Source: Georgenia thermotolerans (GTDB lineage Bacteria; Actinomycetota; Actinomycetes; Actinomycetales; Actinomycetaceae). Taken from it: a DNA stretch of 51,955 bases. Of this stretch, positions 9,278-20,370 are shown piece after piece (position 1 is the first letter of the stretch; every line of letters starts with the position of its first letter). The translations under genes were made by a program, and so were the position numbers. The notes beneath the pieces were generated by a model that was not told the origin of the DNA, did not search any database, and saw only the letters and a program-made list of their open reading frames with translations. Location: positions 1-51,955 of the forward strand of contig NZ_VUKF01000034.1 in NCBI RefSeq assembly GCF_009193185.1, given 5' to 3'.

Positions 9278-9754
9278 TCAGGCGCCCACGAGCGCCTCGC
9301 GCAGCTCCGCGACGTGCCCGCGCGCCTCGACGTCGTAGCGGGCCAGGCGGACGGTGCCGTCGGGCGCGACGACCACCGTGGAGCGGCGGACGCCGTCGAA
9401 CGTGCGCCCGTCCCGGGTCTTCGGCCCCCACGCGCCGTAGGCGTCGGCCACGGCGTGGTCGGCGTCGGAACCGAGCGGGTAGGTGAGGTGCTGCTCGGCG
9501 GCGAAGGACGCGAGGTCCTCCACGGGGTCGGGCGAGACCCCGACGACGGCGTAGCCGGCGCCCTGCAGGGAGGCCAGGTTGTCCCGGAAGTCGCAGGCCT
9601 CCGTCGTGCACCCGGGGGTGCCCGCCTGGGGGTAGAAGTACACGATCACGCCGGCCGGGCTGGCGGCGCGCAGGTCGGCGAGGGACACCGACCCGCCGTC
9701 GGCGGTGGTCAGGGTGAAGTCCGGGGCCGGGTGCCCGGGGGTCAGGGCGGCCAT
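9278..9754 (-). CDS. bcp: thioredoxin-dependent peroxiredoxin (Bcp/PrxQ)
   Basis: A 158-residue AhpC/TSA-fold peroxiredoxin that reduces hydrogen peroxide and organic peroxides. The active site TPGCT carries the peroxidatic cysteine C49, with the resolving cysteine five residues on (C54), the classic PrxQ arrangement. ATG with AAAGGAG upstream. It lies 65 bp downstream of allantoicase in the same direction and may be read through from the allantoin operon, which would fit the peroxide made by uricase. That link is inferred. Confidence 0.9.
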   Translation of the reverse strand: MAALTPGHPAPDFTLTTADGGSVSLADLRAASPAGVIVYFYPQAGTPGCTTEACDFRDNLASLQGAGYAVVGVSPDPVEDLASFAAEQHLTYPLGSDADHAVADAYGAWGPKTRDGRTFDGVRRSTVVVAPDGTVRLARYDVEARGHVAELREALVGA

Positions 9755-9819
9755 GGGGTTCTCCTTTCGCTGGCTCGTGCCGCCGGGGACGGCACGACGG
9801 GGATCCGGGGACGACGGCG

Positions 9820-10929
9820 TCACGGCAGCGCGCGCTGCCACCGCTCCTCCGCGAGCGCGCGGCCGGACGCGCTGGCCTCGCCCCACAGCCGCAGCCGGCT
9901 CAGCCCGCCGTCGGGGTAGACGTCGAGACGCACGTGGGTGGCCTCCACGGCCCGCTCGACGAGGAGGCGGTGACGGGTGTCGGGCACCACCGGGCGGCGC
10001 GCGACGATGTCGGTCCACGCGGCGGGGTCGTCGAGGTCGGCGGTGCGGGCGTCGGCCACGGACAGGCGCACCCAGCCCGGCGCGTTGCCCACGTAGTAGC
10101 CGGTGTCGACCTCGACGTGGCGCACGGTGCCGGGCAGGGCGAGCGCGAAGACGGCGAAGTCGTTGCCCTCTCCGCGCCGGCGGGCGTTCTCCCAGCCCTC
10201 CCCCATGTTCCGGGCGCGCCCGGGCAGGATGACGTGGGCGGGCGAGGAGTAGAACGCGTCGGAGGTGCGCTCGAGCCGGCCGCCGTTCTCGGCGGCGACG
10301 AGGTCGACGGTGCCGTCCAGGAAGCGCGGGTCGGCCACGACCTCGCCGTGCACCCGCAGCCGGGCGACGCCGCCGTCGGGGTAGATGGACAGGCGCACGT
10401 GCGTCCAGCAGCGCTCGTCGATGACGGTGTAGTAGTTCTTCGTGTCCCCGGCGCAGTCGGCCTTGGCCACCAGGGTCGTCCACTCGGCGTCGGCCAGCTG
10501 GGCCGCCGAGGGGTAGTCGGGCACGTGGGCGGCCTCGACGGAGACGAAGGGCGGGTAGTTCCCCCGGAACCAGGCGGTGTCGACGACCACGCCGCGGACG
10601 ATCCCCGGCGCGCCCAGGCGCACGATCGCCCAGTCGTGGCCGGGCTCGCGCCGGCGGCGGGTCTCCCAGCCGTCGTACACCTTGCCCTTGTGGCCGAAGT
10701 CGGCGGGGTCGAAGGCCGGCTCGCCGACGGTGATGAGGTTCTCCCGCTGGGCGAACAGCTCGTCGCTGGCCGAGACCACCGAGGCGCCCAGGGCGCGGGA
10801 GGCCAGGTCGGTCAGGGTGGTGAAGGCGGCGCCGGCCGCGGCGGTGCTCGCGGTCGCGCCGTCCGCGGTGGCGGCGGGCGCGCCGGTCGCGCCGGTGGTG
10901 GGGGTGGCCGGGTCTACGTGGGTGCTCAT
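9820..10929 (-). CDS. alc: allantoicase
   Basis: A 369-residue allantoate amidinohydrolase (allantoate to ureidoglycolate plus urea). Two homologous allantoicase repeats are visible, each with a [13 protein letters not shown] / [13 protein letters not shown] strand, a [11 protein letters not shown] / [11 protein letters not shown] strand and a closing [14 protein letters not shown] / [14 protein letters not shown] block. The ATG overlaps the allB stop (ATGA) and follows AGGAG. The first 40 residues are a low-complexity Ala/Thr extension. Because it yields ureidoglycolate, a ureidoglycolate lyase is expected, but none is recognised here. Confidence 0.93.
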   Translation of the reverse strand: MSTHVDPATPTTGATGAPAATADGATASTAAAGAAFTTLTDLASRALGASVVSASDELFAQRENLITVGEPAFDPADFGHKGKVYDGWETRRRREPGHDWAIVRLGAPGIVRGVVVDTAWFRGNYPPFVSVEAAHVPDYPSAAQLADAEWTTLVAKADCAGDTKNYYTVIDERCWTHVRLSIYPDGGVARLRVHGEVVADPRFLDGTVDLVAAENGGRLERTSDAFYSSPAHVILPGRARNMGEGWENARRRGEGNDFAVFALALPGTVRHVEVDTGYYVGNAPGWVRLSVADARTADLDDPAAWTDIVARRPVVPDTRHRLLVERAVEATHVRLDVYPDGGLSRLRLWGEASASGRALAEERWQRALP

Positions 10930-12299
10930 GCCTCTCCTCGTCGCAGCAGCGTCCCGTGCGGGACGTCGGTGATCGCGCGGCCGCGCAGGAGGGTGCTCCT
11001 GACGACGCCGTTGAGGCGGCGGCCGGCGTAGGGGGTGATCGGGTTCTTGTGGTGCAGGCGGGTGGGGTCGACGACGAACTCCTCCTCGGGCGCGAACACC
11101 GCCAGGTCGGCGTGCCGCCCGACGGCGATGGCGCCCTTGCGCTCCAGGCCGACCAGCGCGGCCGGTCCCGTGGACATCCAGCGCACGACGTCGGCGAGGG
11201 GCACGCCCCGCCGGCGGGCCTCGGACCACACGGCGGCCAGGCCGAGCTGGAGGGAGGCGACCCCGCCCCAGGCCTCGCCGAAGTCGCCGGTGTCCAGGGC
11301 CTTGAGGTCGACGGTGGAGGGCGAGTGGTCGGTGACGACGATGTCGATGGTGCCCTCGGCCAGCCCCTGCCACAGCCGGTCGCGGTTGCCCTCGTCCCGG
11401 ATGGGCGGGCAGCACTTGAAGGCGGTGGCGCCGTCGGGGACCTGCTCGGCGGCGAGGGTGAGGTAGTGCGGGCAGGTCTCGACGGTGAGCCGGACGCCCT
11501 CGGCGCGGGCAGCGGCGATCAGCGGCAGGGCGCCGGCGTCGGAGAGGTGCAGGATGTGCGCCCGGGCGCCGGTGCGGCGGGCGGCCTCGATGACGGTGGC
11601 GATGGCCGCCGCCTCGGCCCCCGCGGGGCGGGAGGCGAGGAAGTCGGCGTACCGGGGTCCGTGGGGATGGGGGGCGCCGGCGACGACCCGGGGGTCCTCG
11701 GCGTGGACGATCATGAGGGCGTCCAGGGCGGCGAGCTCGCGCAGGTCGCGCTCGAGCTCCTCGGGCTCGAGGTGGCCGAACTCCGGCACCCCGGAGTCGA
11801 TGAGGAAGCACTTGAAGCCGAACACGCCGGCCTCGTGCAGGGGCCGGAGCTGCCCGGTGTTGCCGGGGACGGCGCCGCCCCAGAAGCCGACGTCGACGTA
11901 GGCGGCGGCGCGGGCCCGCTCCTGCTTGACCTCGAGCGCGGCGACGTCGGTGGTCGGCGGGACGGAGTTGAGCGGCATGTCGACGATGGTGGTCACCCCG
12001 CCCGCGGCGGCGGCGCGGGTGGCCGAGGCGAACCCCTCCCAGTCGGTGCGGCCGGGCTCGTTGACGTGCACGTGGGAGTCGACCAGGCCGGGCAGGAGCA
12101 CCTCGTCGGGGTCCAGGTCGACGGTGCGCGCGCCCGGAAGGCCCGCCCCGAGGGGGGCGACCTGGGCGATGACGCCGTCGGCGACGGCGACCTCGGCGGG
12201 CGCGAACCCGTCGGGGAGGAGGACGCGCTCGCCGCGCAGGACGAGGTCGTGGCGCGGCCCGGGCTTGGCGGTGGCGTGGGCGGGGGCGGGACTGGTCAT
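10926..12299 (-). CDS. allB: allantoinase
   Basis: A 457-residue amidohydrolase opening allantoin to allantoate. Binuclear metal ligands are visible: HVH (H76, H78), the carboxylated lysine in FKCFL (K163), H199 in IVHAED, H251 in HILHLSD, and D324 in VTDHSPS. ATG start overlaps the glxK stop (ATGA) with AGAGGAC upstream. Dihydropyrimidinase-like relatives exist, but the neighbours allantoicase and gcl support allantoinase. Confidence 0.95.
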   Translation of the reverse strand: MTSPAPAHATAKPGPRHDLVLRGERVLLPDGFAPAEVAVADGVIAQVAPLGAGLPGARTVDLDPDEVLLPGLVDSHVHVNEPGRTDWEGFASATRAAAAGGVTTIVDMPLNSVPPTTDVAALEVKQERARAAAYVDVGFWGGAVPGNTGQLRPLHEAGVFGFKCFLIDSGVPEFGHLEPEELERDLRELAALDALMIVHAEDPRVVAGAPHPHGPRYADFLASRPAGAEAAAIATVIEAARRTGARAHILHLSDAGALPLIAAARAEGVRLTVETCPHYLTLAAEQVPDGATAFKCCPPIRDEGNRDRLWQGLAEGTIDIVVTDHSPSTVDLKALDTGDFGEAWGGVASLQLGLAAVWSEARRRGVPLADVVRWMSTGPAALVGLERKGAIAVGRHADLAVFAPEEEFVVDPTRLHHKNPITPYAGRRLNGVVRSTLLRGRAITDVPHGTLLRRGEA

Positions 12300-13513
12300 C
12301 GGTGTCCTCTCGGGGCGAGATCCGCGACGATGCGGGGGGCGAGCTGCTCGAGGAGGGGGCCGGCCTCGGCGATGCACCGGGCGGGGTCGGGCTCGAGGTC
12401 GGTCAGGGCGTGCACGGCGAGCAGGCCGGCGGCGCGCGCCCGCTCGGGGGCGAGGGTGGTGCGTCCGCACACCGCGACGGTGCCCACGCCCAGCGCGGCC
12501 GCGGCGGCGGCGACGCCGACGGGGGCCTTGCCGTGCAGGGACTGCGCGTCCAGGCTGCCCTCGCCGGTGACGACCAGGTCGGCGCCGGCGGCCCGGCGGG
12601 CGAAGCCGGCGAGCTCGAGGACGACGTCGATCCCGGGGCGGCGCTGGGCGCCGAGGAGCAGGCAGGCGAAGCCCACTCCCCCGGCGGCGCCGGCCCCGGG
12701 GCGGCCGGCGAGCTCGCGGGCCGCGGCGGCCGTGGCGGTGCCGGTGCCCGCGGTGCCGGTGCCCGCGGTGCCCGCCGCTGGGGCGCTGCCGGCCGCGGGG
12801 CGGGCGGCGGGGACGGGCGTGTGGGCCAGGGCGGCCACCCAGGTCGTCAGCCCGTCCTCGAGCAGCGCCACGGTGGCCGGGTCGGCGCCCTTCTGCGGGC
12901 CGTAGACCGCGGCGGCGCCGCGCGGGCCGAGCAGCGGGTTGTCGACGTCGCTGGCCAGCACGAGGCGGGCGGCGGCCAGGCCCGGGTGCAGGCCGGCGAG
13001 GTCCACGGCGAGGAGGTCGCGCAGGGCGGCCCCGCCGTCGGGCAGGTCCCCGCCCTCCCCCACCAGGCGGGCACCCAGAGCGGCGAGCATGCCCGCCCCG
13101 CCGTCGGTGCTGGCCGACCCGCCCACGCCGACCACGACCGTGGTGGCGCCGCCGTCCAGGGCGTGGGCGACGAGCTCGCCCACGCCGCGGGAGGTGGCGC
13201 GCCGGGCGGTGCCGGGGTCGGGGGTGAGCATCTCCAGCCCCGACACCGCGGCCATCTCCACCACCGCCGTCGTCCCCCGCACGGCGTAGCGGGTGGCGAC
13301 CGGCGCGCCCAGCGGGCCGGTGGCGCGGAGGCGGACCTCGGTGAACCCGGCGGCCAGCGCCGCCGCCACGGTGCCCTCCCCGCCGTCCGCCACGGGCAGC
13401 TGGTCCACCTCGACCGCGGGCGCGGCGGCGCGCAGGCCGGCGGCGAGGTGGGCGGCGACGTCGGCGGCGGGCAGGGACCCCTTGAACTTGTCGGGGGCGA
13501 GGAGGACCATCAT
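12296..13513 (-). CDS. glxK: glycerate kinase (GlxK/GarK family)
   Basis: A 405-residue kinase phosphorylating D-glycerate, the last step bringing glyoxylate carbon into glycolysis. The N-terminal APDKFKGSL and PVADGGEGT motifs are typical of the GlxK/GarK family, which in characterised members makes 2-phosphoglycerate. The start lies four bases after the gcl stop with a weak ribosome site (GGAC), suggesting coupling. An in-frame 15-bp repeat (2.6 copies, 12735-12773) creates an Ala/Gly/Thr stretch, probably a surface loop. Confidence 0.92.
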   Translation of the reverse strand: MMVLLAPDKFKGSLPAADVAAHLAAGLRAAAPAVEVDQLPVADGGEGTVAAALAAGFTEVRLRATGPLGAPVATRYAVRGTTAVVEMAAVSGLEMLTPDPGTARRATSRGVGELVAHALDGGATTVVVGVGGSASTDGGAGMLAALGARLVGEGGDLPDGGAALRDLLAVDLAGLHPGLAAARLVLASDVDNPLLGPRGAAAVYGPQKGADPATVALLEDGLTTWVAALAHTPVPAARPAAGSAPAAGTAGTGTAGTGTATAAAARELAGRPGAGAAGGVGFACLLLGAQRRPGIDVVLELAGFARRAAGADLVVTGEGSLDAQSLHGKAPVGVAAAAAALGVGTVAVCGRTTLAPERARAAGLLAVHALTDLEPDPARCIAEAGPLLEQLAPRIVADLAPRGHR

Positions 13514-13517
13514 GCGC

Positions 13518-15293
<1,776 letters not shown>

Positions 15294-15310
15294 GGTGGCC
15301 TCCAGGGTGG

Positions 15311-16192
15311 TCAGGAGGCGCGGCCGGAGAGCCGCGCGAGGGTGCGGAAGAGCGCGGAGTGGTCCAGGGAACCGTCGCCGTTCGCGCGGGCGGCGCCCAT
15401 GAGCTGGGCGACGGTGGCGCCCAGCGGGATGGTCACACCGGCCTCGCGGGCGGCCGAGGTGACGATGCCGAGATCCTTGTGGTGCAGGTCGATGCGGAAG
15501 CCCGGCTCGAAGGAGCGGTCGAGCATCTTCTGCGCCTTCTGGTCCAGGACCGCCGAGCCGGCCAGCCCGCCGCCGAGCACCCGCACCGCGGCGGCGGTGT
15601 CGACGCCGTAGGCCTCGAGGAAGAGGATCGCCTCGGCGAGCAGGCCGATGTTGCCGGCCACGATGAGCTGGTTGGCCGCCTTGACCGTCTGGCCGGAGCC
15701 GGAGGGGCCCACATGCACGATGGTCTTCCCCACGGCCTCGAGGTAGGGGGTGGCGGCCTCGAAGTCCTCCGCGCTGCCGCCGACCATGATCGACAGGGCG
15801 GCGTTCTTCGCGCCGGCCTCCCCGCCCGAGACGGGGGCGTCCAGGAGGCGGAAGCCGCGCTCCGTGGCCTGCCCGGCGAGCTCGGTGGTGACGTCGGGGC
15901 GGATGGTCGAGAAGTCGATGACGAGCGTGCCGGGCCGGGCGTGCGCGAAGACGCCGTCCTCGCCGGCGAGGACGTCCACGACGTCCGGGGAGTCCGGGAC
16001 CATGGTGGCGACGACGTCGGCCTCGGCGACGGCCTCGGCCACCGAGCCGGCCGCGCTGCCGCCCGCGGCGACCAGCGGCTGGGTCTTCTCGGGGCTGCGG
16101 TTGTAGCCGATGACGCGGTGGCCGGCGTTCTGCAGGTGGACGGCCATGGGGCTGCCCATGATCCCGAGGCCGATGAACGCGATGGTGCTCAT
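15311..16192 (-). CDS. glxR: 2-hydroxy-3-oxopropionate (tartronate semialdehyde) reductase
   Basis: A 293-residue beta-hydroxyacid dehydrogenase reducing tartronate semialdehyde to D-glycerate. The NAD(P) motif GLGIMG (8-13), the substrate loop [11 protein letters not shown] (118-128) and the catalytic lysine K171 in [10 protein letters not shown] are visible. ATG with AAGGAC upstream. Seventeen bases separate it from gcl. Confidence 0.94.
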   Translation of the reverse strand: MSTIAFIGLGIMGSPMAVHLQNAGHRVIGYNRSPEKTQPLVAAGGSAAGSVAEAVAEADVVATMVPDSPDVVDVLAGEDGVFAHARPGTLVIDFSTIRPDVTTELAGQATERGFRLLDAPVSGGEAGAKNAALSIMVGGSAEDFEAATPYLEAVGKTIVHVGPSGSGQTVKAANQLIVAGNIGLLAEAILFLEAYGVDTAAAVRVLGGGLAGSAVLDQKAQKMLDRSFEPGFRIDLHHKDLGIVTSAAREAGVTIPLGATVAQLMGAARANGDGSLDHSALFRTLARLSGRAS

Positions 16193-16292
16193 GTCAGTCC
16201 TTCCGTAGGGCGGTGCGGCGGGCGCGGGTCGCGCGGCGTCCGGCGTTGCGGGCGCGGGGCGCGCGGTGCCCGGGCCCGCGAGCCGGGTGCGG

Positions 16293-17111
16293 TCAGCGGG
16301 TGGGGACGCCGGAGCGCTGCTCGAGCGGCAGCCAGGCGAAGGGGTCGGCGTCGTCGGTCTTGTACTCCAGCGCCACGGGCCCGCCGTAGCCGCCGCCGCG
16401 CAGGTCGTCGATCCAGGCCTGGAGGGGCAGCTCGCCGCTGCCCGGCGCGCCGCGCCCGGGCGCGTCGGCGATCTGGACGTGGGCCACGCGCTCGCGGTAG
16501 GCGGCGATCTCGGCCGGGACGTCGGCGCCGTTGACGGCGAGGTGGTAGACGTCGAGCAGCAGGCCGAGGTTCGTCTCGCCGTGCTCGGCCGCGACGCGGT
16601 CGAGCACGGCCACGACGTCGGCGGAGGTCTTCAGCGGGTAGGCCGGGGTGCCGGAGACCGGCTCGAGCAGGACGGTGCCGCCGATGCGGGCGACGGCGCG
16701 CGCGGCGCGGGCGAGGTTCTCCGCGCCGAGCTCGTCCTGGGCGGCCGGGTCGACGCCGTCGACGCGGTTGCCGTACAGGGCGTTGAAGGCCCGGCACCCG
16801 GTGCGCTCCCCGATGGCGGTGACGACGTCGAGGTTGGCGCGCAGCTCCTCGGAGCGCTCCGGCCAGGACACCAGGCCCCGGTCGCCGGCCGGCATGTCGC
16901 CGGCGGCGAAGTTCAGCCCGGTCAGCTGCACGCCCGCGGCCTCCAGGGCGCCGACGAAGGCGTCCACCTCGCCGGCGTCAGGCGTGGCGGAGGGGAAGGG
17001 CCACCAGAACTCCACGCCCGCGAAGCCGGCGGCCGCGGCGGCGGCCGGCCGCTCGAGCAGCGGCAGGTGGGTCAGCAGGATGGAGCAGTTCACCGCGTAC
17101 GGCACGGACAT
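16293..17111 (-). CDS. hyi: hydroxypyruvate isomerase
   Basis: A 272-residue TIM-barrel protein of the xylose-isomerase-like family that interconverts hydroxypyruvate and tartronate semialdehyde. Seen: NCSILLTHLPLLER at the N-terminus, GVEFWWPF, VLLEPVSG, LLLDVYHLAVNG, HVQIADAPGRGAPGSGEL and ALEYK, the metal-site strands of Hyi. ATG chosen as the start of the NCS motif; the ribosome site is weak. First gene of the glyoxylate/allantoin operon. The 100-bp gap to glxR has only imperfect GC-rich direct repeats. Confidence 0.92.
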   Translation of the reverse strand: MSVPYAVNCSILLTHLPLLERPAAAAAAGFAGVEFWWPFPSATPDAGEVDAFVGALEAAGVQLTGLNFAAGDMPAGDRGLVSWPERSEELRANLDVVTAIGERTGCRAFNALYGNRVDGVDPAAQDELGAENLARAARAVARIGGTVLLEPVSGTPAYPLKTSADVVAVLDRVAAEHGETNLGLLLDVYHLAVNGADVPAEIAAYRERVAHVQIADAPGRGAPGSGELPLQAWIDDLRGGGYGGPVALEYKTDDADPFAWLPLEQRSGVPTR

Positions 17112-17122
17112 CGGCGTCTCGC

Positions 17123-17158
17123 TTTCACCATTCGGAATCTTACTTCCTTGTACTGAAA
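17123..17158 (-). promoter_or_regulatory. candidate AllR/IclR-type operator with embedded -10 box, hyi operon
   Basis: Almost perfect 36-bp composite: TTTC-N7-GGAA (17123-17137), six bases, then TTCC-N7-GAAA (17144-17158). Read on the minus strand, a -10-like TAAGAT (17142-17137) sits in the central six bases and would start transcription about 20 nt before hyi. No good -35 is seen. Binding here would directly block the polymerase. Confidence 0.72.
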
Positions 17159-17167
17159 GATTAGAGA

Positions 17168-17202
17168 AGAGCCCGGCCGGGGTCAACCCCCGGCCGGGCT
17201 CT
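17168..17202 (-). terminator. strong terminator of the malic enzyme/DUF6986 operon
   Basis: A perfect 15-bp stem AGAGCCCGGCCGGGG / CCCCGGCCGGGCTCT with a 5-nt loop, followed on the minus strand by a pyrimidine-rich stretch (TCTTCTCTAATCTTTC). It ends the upstream operon just before the hyi promoter. Confidence 0.85.
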
Positions 17203-17239
17203 GGTTTCGCTGCGTGCGGAGGGGCGCTCTCCGCGCCGC

Positions 17240-17641
17240 CTACGGGGTCACGGCCGCGTCCGGCCGCGTCGCCCGGTAGGCGCGCCAGCCGCCGTGGTCG
17301 GTGATGTCGCGGTGGCGGTCCCGCTCCGCCGGGCGCAGGGCCATGGCCAGCGCGGCCGAGCCGTCCTCGAGCTCGACCACGCTGAGCTCGAGCTCGCCCG
17401 GCTCGTCCGGCAGGAACCAGCGCAGCAGCGTCGTCAGCGGCACGTCGTACAGCTCTCCGGGCACCTGGGCGCCGGGGGCGCCGACGGCGTCGGCCTCGAC
17501 CATGCCGGGGAACTCGTCGCGCACCGAGTACAGCCGGTAGCGGGCGGCGGTGCGCACTTCGCCGAGGAAGGGGTGCGCGGCGATGTTGTGGTGCACGGCC
17601 CCGCCGCGCATGCCCTCGCCGTTGACGAACAGGACGGGCAC
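17240..17641 (-). CDS. stand-alone allophanate-hydrolase C-terminal-domain-like protein
   Basis: A 133-residue protein that I recognise as the gamma-glutamylcyclotransferase-like fold otherwise found as the C-terminal domain of allophanate hydrolase (AtzF). Visible family blocks are VNGEGMRGGAVHHNI near the start, RYRLYSVRDEFPGM, PGELYDVPLTTL, LSVVELEDGS and ITDHGGWRAYRA at the end. The amidase domain is absent. GTG start lies directly after the TGA of the upstream DUF6986-like gene, so the two are almost certainly co-translated. No reaction is established for such free-standing copies; the neighbourhood suggests ureidoglycolate or urea/allophanate chemistry. Family call fairly firm, function unknown. 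Confidence 0.62.
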   Translation of the reverse strand: MPVLFVNGEGMRGGAVHHNIAAHPFLGEVRTAARYRLYSVRDEFPGMVEADAVGAPGAQVPGELYDVPLTTLLRWFLPDEPGELELSVVELEDGSAALAMALRPAERDRHRDITDHGGWRAYRATRPDAAVTP

Positions 17642-18898
17642 TCAGACCACCGCCCCGGGACGGCGCAGCAGGTCGCCCAGCGCGGCGGGGTCCACGCCGG
17701 CCGCGTCGAGCTCGGCGTCGTCCACGGCCCCGCAGTCCAGGCCCCGGCTGAGGAACCAGGCCAGCGCCCGGGCCGTGGCCGGCTCGTCCAGGACGGCACC
17801 CTCGACCCGGCCGAGGTAGTTCCGCAGCCGGCCGGTCGCCTCCGCCAGGCCCTGACGGTAGAAGGCGTACGTCGCGGCGAAGCGGGTGGGCAGCTGGGCC
17901 GGGTGGAGGTCCCAGCCCTGGTAGAAGCCGCGCTCGAGGGAGCGACGCACCAGGCGGGCGTGCAGTGCCCAGGCGGAGCGCACCTGCTCCGGCGCGCCGA
18001 CGGGCAGGACGTTGGTGGACCCGTCCGACAGCCGCACGCCGGTGCCGGCCGCGGCGACCTGCATGACGGCCTTGGCGTGGTCGGCGGCCGGGTGCTCCAT
18101 GCTCTGATAGGCGGCGGCGATGCCGAGGGAGGCGGAGTAGTCGTACGTGCCGTAGTGCAGCGCGCTGACCCGCCCCTCCCCCGCCCGGATCATGCGGGCG
18201 ACCCCGGCGGTGCCGTCGGGGCCGACGATGGCCTGGGGCGTCTCGACCTGCACCTCGAAGCGCAGCCGGCCGGCCGGCAGGCCGTGGGCGCGCTCGAGCG
18301 CGCCGCACACTGAGGCCATCGCGGCGACCTGCTCGACGGCGGTGACCTTGGGCAGGGTCAGCTGCAGCCCGTCGGGCACGTCGCCGCCGTCGAGGAGCGC
18401 GGCGAGGAAGAGGTCGAGGGTGCGCAGGCCCCGGGCGCGGGTCGCCGCCTCCAGGCTCTTGAAGCGGATGCCGGCGAACGGGGTGGCCACCCCGGTGACC
18501 AGCTCCTCGCGCAGCGCCCGGGCGGCGGCCACGGCGACGTCGTCCTCGGCGTCGCCGTGGTCGCCGTAGCCGTCCTCGAGGTCGATGCGCAGGTCCTCGA
18601 TCGGCTCCCGGTCGAGCTTGGCCAGCACGCGTTCGCCGACGGCCGCCCGGAGCGGGGCCGGCACGGCGGCGGCGTCGAGGACCGCCTCGATGCCGCCGAC
18701 AGCCTCGACCGCGGCGCGAGCCTGCGCGCCCCACTCCCGGGCCAGCCCGGCCCGGTAGCGGTCGGCGGGGACGTAGACGGTGTGCACCGGCTGGCGGGAG
18801 GTGTCCTCCCCGGGGTAGTCGCGCTCGAGGCGCGCGTCGACGGGAGCGAGGGCGTCCTCGACCGCGCGGCGCGTGGCCTCGTCCAGCCCGGCCCTCAT
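17642..18898 (-). CDS. DUF6986-type CitE/HpcH-like aldolase-fold protein
   Basis: A 418-residue protein resembling the CitE/malyl-CoA lyase superfamily (TIM barrel, Mg-dependent C-C lyases). Seen: RIDLEDGYG near residue 110, GIRFKS, FEVQVETPQAI and HYGTYDYSASLGI, equivalent to the Arg/Glu/Asp substrate and metal positions of CitE. The length exceeds CitE (about 290) and fits the DUF6986 group annotated only as aldolase in actinobacteria. ATG overlaps the malic enzyme stop (ATGA) with GGAG seven bases upstream. Being inside an AllR-type operon suggests it acts on glyoxylate or ureidoglycolate. That is inference. Confidence 0.6.
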   Translation of the reverse strand: MRAGLDEATRRAVEDALAPVDARLERDYPGEDTSRQPVHTVYVPADRYRAGLAREWGAQARAAVEAVGGIEAVLDAAAVPAPLRAAVGERVLAKLDREPIEDLRIDLEDGYGDHGDAEDDVAVAAARALREELVTGVATPFAGIRFKSLEAATRARGLRTLDLFLAALLDGGDVPDGLQLTLPKVTAVEQVAAMASVCGALERAHGLPAGRLRFEVQVETPQAIVGPDGTAGVARMIRAGEGRVSALHYGTYDYSASLGIAAAYQSMEHPAADHAKAVMQVAAAGTGVRLSDGSTNVLPVGAPEQVRSAWALHARLVRRSLERGFYQGWDLHPAQLPTRFAATYAFYRQGLAEATGRLRNYLGRVEGAVLDEPATARALAWFLSRGLDCGAVDDAELDAAGVDPAALGDLLRRPGAVV

Positions 18899-20352
18899 CG
18901 CCCGGCTCCGACGACGCCGGCCTCACCGCGGACGGCGGGCGGCGCGGCGTCGGCGGCACGGCGCTCGCCGTCGCGCTGGGCCTGCTGGCGCACCGCCTCG
19001 GCGACGGCCTCGGCGACGCGGTGGTCGAAGACGCCGGGGATGACGAAGGCGCTGTTGAGCTCCTCCGGGCTGACCACCTCCGCGATCGCGACCGCGGCCA
19101 CGCGCAGCATCTCGTCGGAGATGTGCGAGGCCCCGGCGTCCAGCAGCCCGCGGAACAGCCCCGGGAAGGCCAGGACGTTGTTGATCTGGTTCGGGTAGTC
19201 GCTGCGCCCGGTGGCCACCACCGCCGCCGTCTGCCCCGCCTCGATCGGGTCGACCTCCGGGGTGGGGTTGGCCAGCGCGAACACGATCGCCCCCTCGGCC
19301 ATCCTCGCCACGTCCGCCCCGGTCAGGATGTTGCCCGCGGAGACCCCGATGAACACGTCCGCCCCCACCAGGCCCTCGCGGAGGGAGCCGGTGAGCTGGT
19401 CGGGGTTGGTGTGCTCGATGATCCAGCTGCGGTGCGGGTCGCCGTTGCCGACCCCGCGGTGCAGCGCGCCGTGCCGGTCGAAGCCGATGATGTTGCGGGC
19501 GCCCTGGGCCTTGAGCAGCTTGATGATCGCCGACCCCGCCGCCCCCACGCCCGAGACGACGATGCGCACGTCCTCCATCTTCTTGTCCACCACCTTCAGC
19601 GCGTTCAGCAACGCCGCCAGCACCACGATCGCCGTGCCGTGCTGATCGTCGTGGAACACCGGGATGTCCAGCTCCTCACGCAACCGCGCCTCGATCTCGA
19701 AGCACCGCGGCGCCGAGATGTCCTCCAGGTTCACACCCCCGTACACCGGCGCCAGCGCCTTGACGATGGAGATGATCTCCTCGGTGTCCTTGGTGTCCAG
19801 GCACACCGGCCACGCATCGACGTTGGCGAACTGCTTGAACAACGCCGCCTTGCCCTCCATCACCGGCAACGCCGCCGCCGGGCCGATGTCCCCCAGCCCC
19901 AGCACCGCCGTGCCGTCGGTGACCACCGCCACCGTGTTCCGCTTGATCGTCAGCCGCCGCGCGTCCTCCGGCTTCTCCGCGATCGCCAGGCACACCCGCG
20001 CCACCCCCGGCGTGTACGCCCGCGACAGGTCCCGCCGCGTCTTCAGCGGCACCTTGGCGTTGACCTCGATCTTCCCGCCCAGGTGCAGCAGGAACGTCGA
20101 GTCGCTCATCTTCAGCACCCGCACACCCTCCAGGGCGTTGAGGGCGGCGACCACCTGGTCGCCGTGCTCGGCGTCGACCGTGTCGCACGTGACGTCCACG
20201 ACGAGCTGGCTGGTGGCGGAGTGGGCGATGTCCACCCCGGTCACCGCCGCGCCGGCCTCGGCCACGGCCGCGACGAGCATGCTCGTGGCGCGCTGAGAGG
20301 CGGGCACCTCCACGCGGAGGGTGATGGTGTAGCTGGGACTGGGCATGGCCAT
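18895..20352 (-). CDS. NAD-dependent malic enzyme with N-terminal ACT domain, copy A
   Basis: A 485-residue enzyme decarboxylating malate to pyruvate. The N-terminal ~85 residues form an ACT-like domain (TITLRVEVPASQRATSML start). Catalytic and dinucleotide motifs are visible: TDGTAVLGLGDIGP, VFHDDQHGTAIV and SGVGAAGSAI. Start is the ATG behind AAAGGAC; a second ATG two codons on is possible. Its product pyruvate is the exit for malate made by AceB. Operator in its promoter and DUF6986 downstream place it in the ureide regulon. Its core DNA is almost identical to the second copy at 27670-29097; the C-terminal tail is longer and different. Confidence 0.93.
   Translation of the reverse strand: MAMPSPSYTITLRVEVPASQRATSMLVAAVAEAGAAVTGVDIAHSATSQLVVDVTCDTVDAEHGDQVVAALNALEGVRVLKMSDSTFLLHLGGKIEVNAKVPLKTRRDLSRAYTPGVARVCLAIAEKPEDARRLTIKRNTVAVVTDGTAVLGLGDIGPAAALPVMEGKAALFKQFANVDAWPVCLDTKDTEEIISIVKALAPVYGGVNLEDISAPRCFEIEARLREELDIPVFHDDQHGTAIVVLAALLNALKVVDKKMEDVRIVVSGVGAAGSAIIKLLKAQGARNIIGFDRHGALHRGVGNGDPHRSWIIEHTNPDQLTGSLREGLVGADVFIGVSAGNILTGADVARMAEGAIVFALANPTPEVDPIEAGQTAAVVATGRSDYPNQINNVLAFPGLFRGLLDAGASHISDEMLRVAAVAIAEVVSPEELNSAFVIPGVFDHRVAEAVAEAVRQQAQRDGERRAADAAPPAVRGEAGVVGAGR
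19082..20055. repeat. near-identical tract shared with 27827-28800 (direct repeat, copy 1)
   Basis: Aligned by eye with offset 8,745 and no gaps, the tract differs from its partner only at 19963 (G here, A in the other copy). Differences appear immediately outside it (19081, 20056). Both copies lie in malic enzyme genes in the same orientation. Confidence 0.85.
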
Positions 20353-20370
20353 GACGGGCCGTCCTTTCGG

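Noticed and set aside
9820-10929. Allantoicase considered as ureidoglycolate lyase or allantoate amidohydrolase
   Set aside because: The two allantoicase repeats are clear. There is no AllC-type metallopeptidase motif and no AllA cupin-like pattern.
16293-18959. A single 888-codon frame joining hyi with upstream sequence
   Set aside because: Hyi begins at its own ATG at 17111. The upstream part is antisense-frame noise across the operator, a terminator and two other genes on the same strand in another frame.
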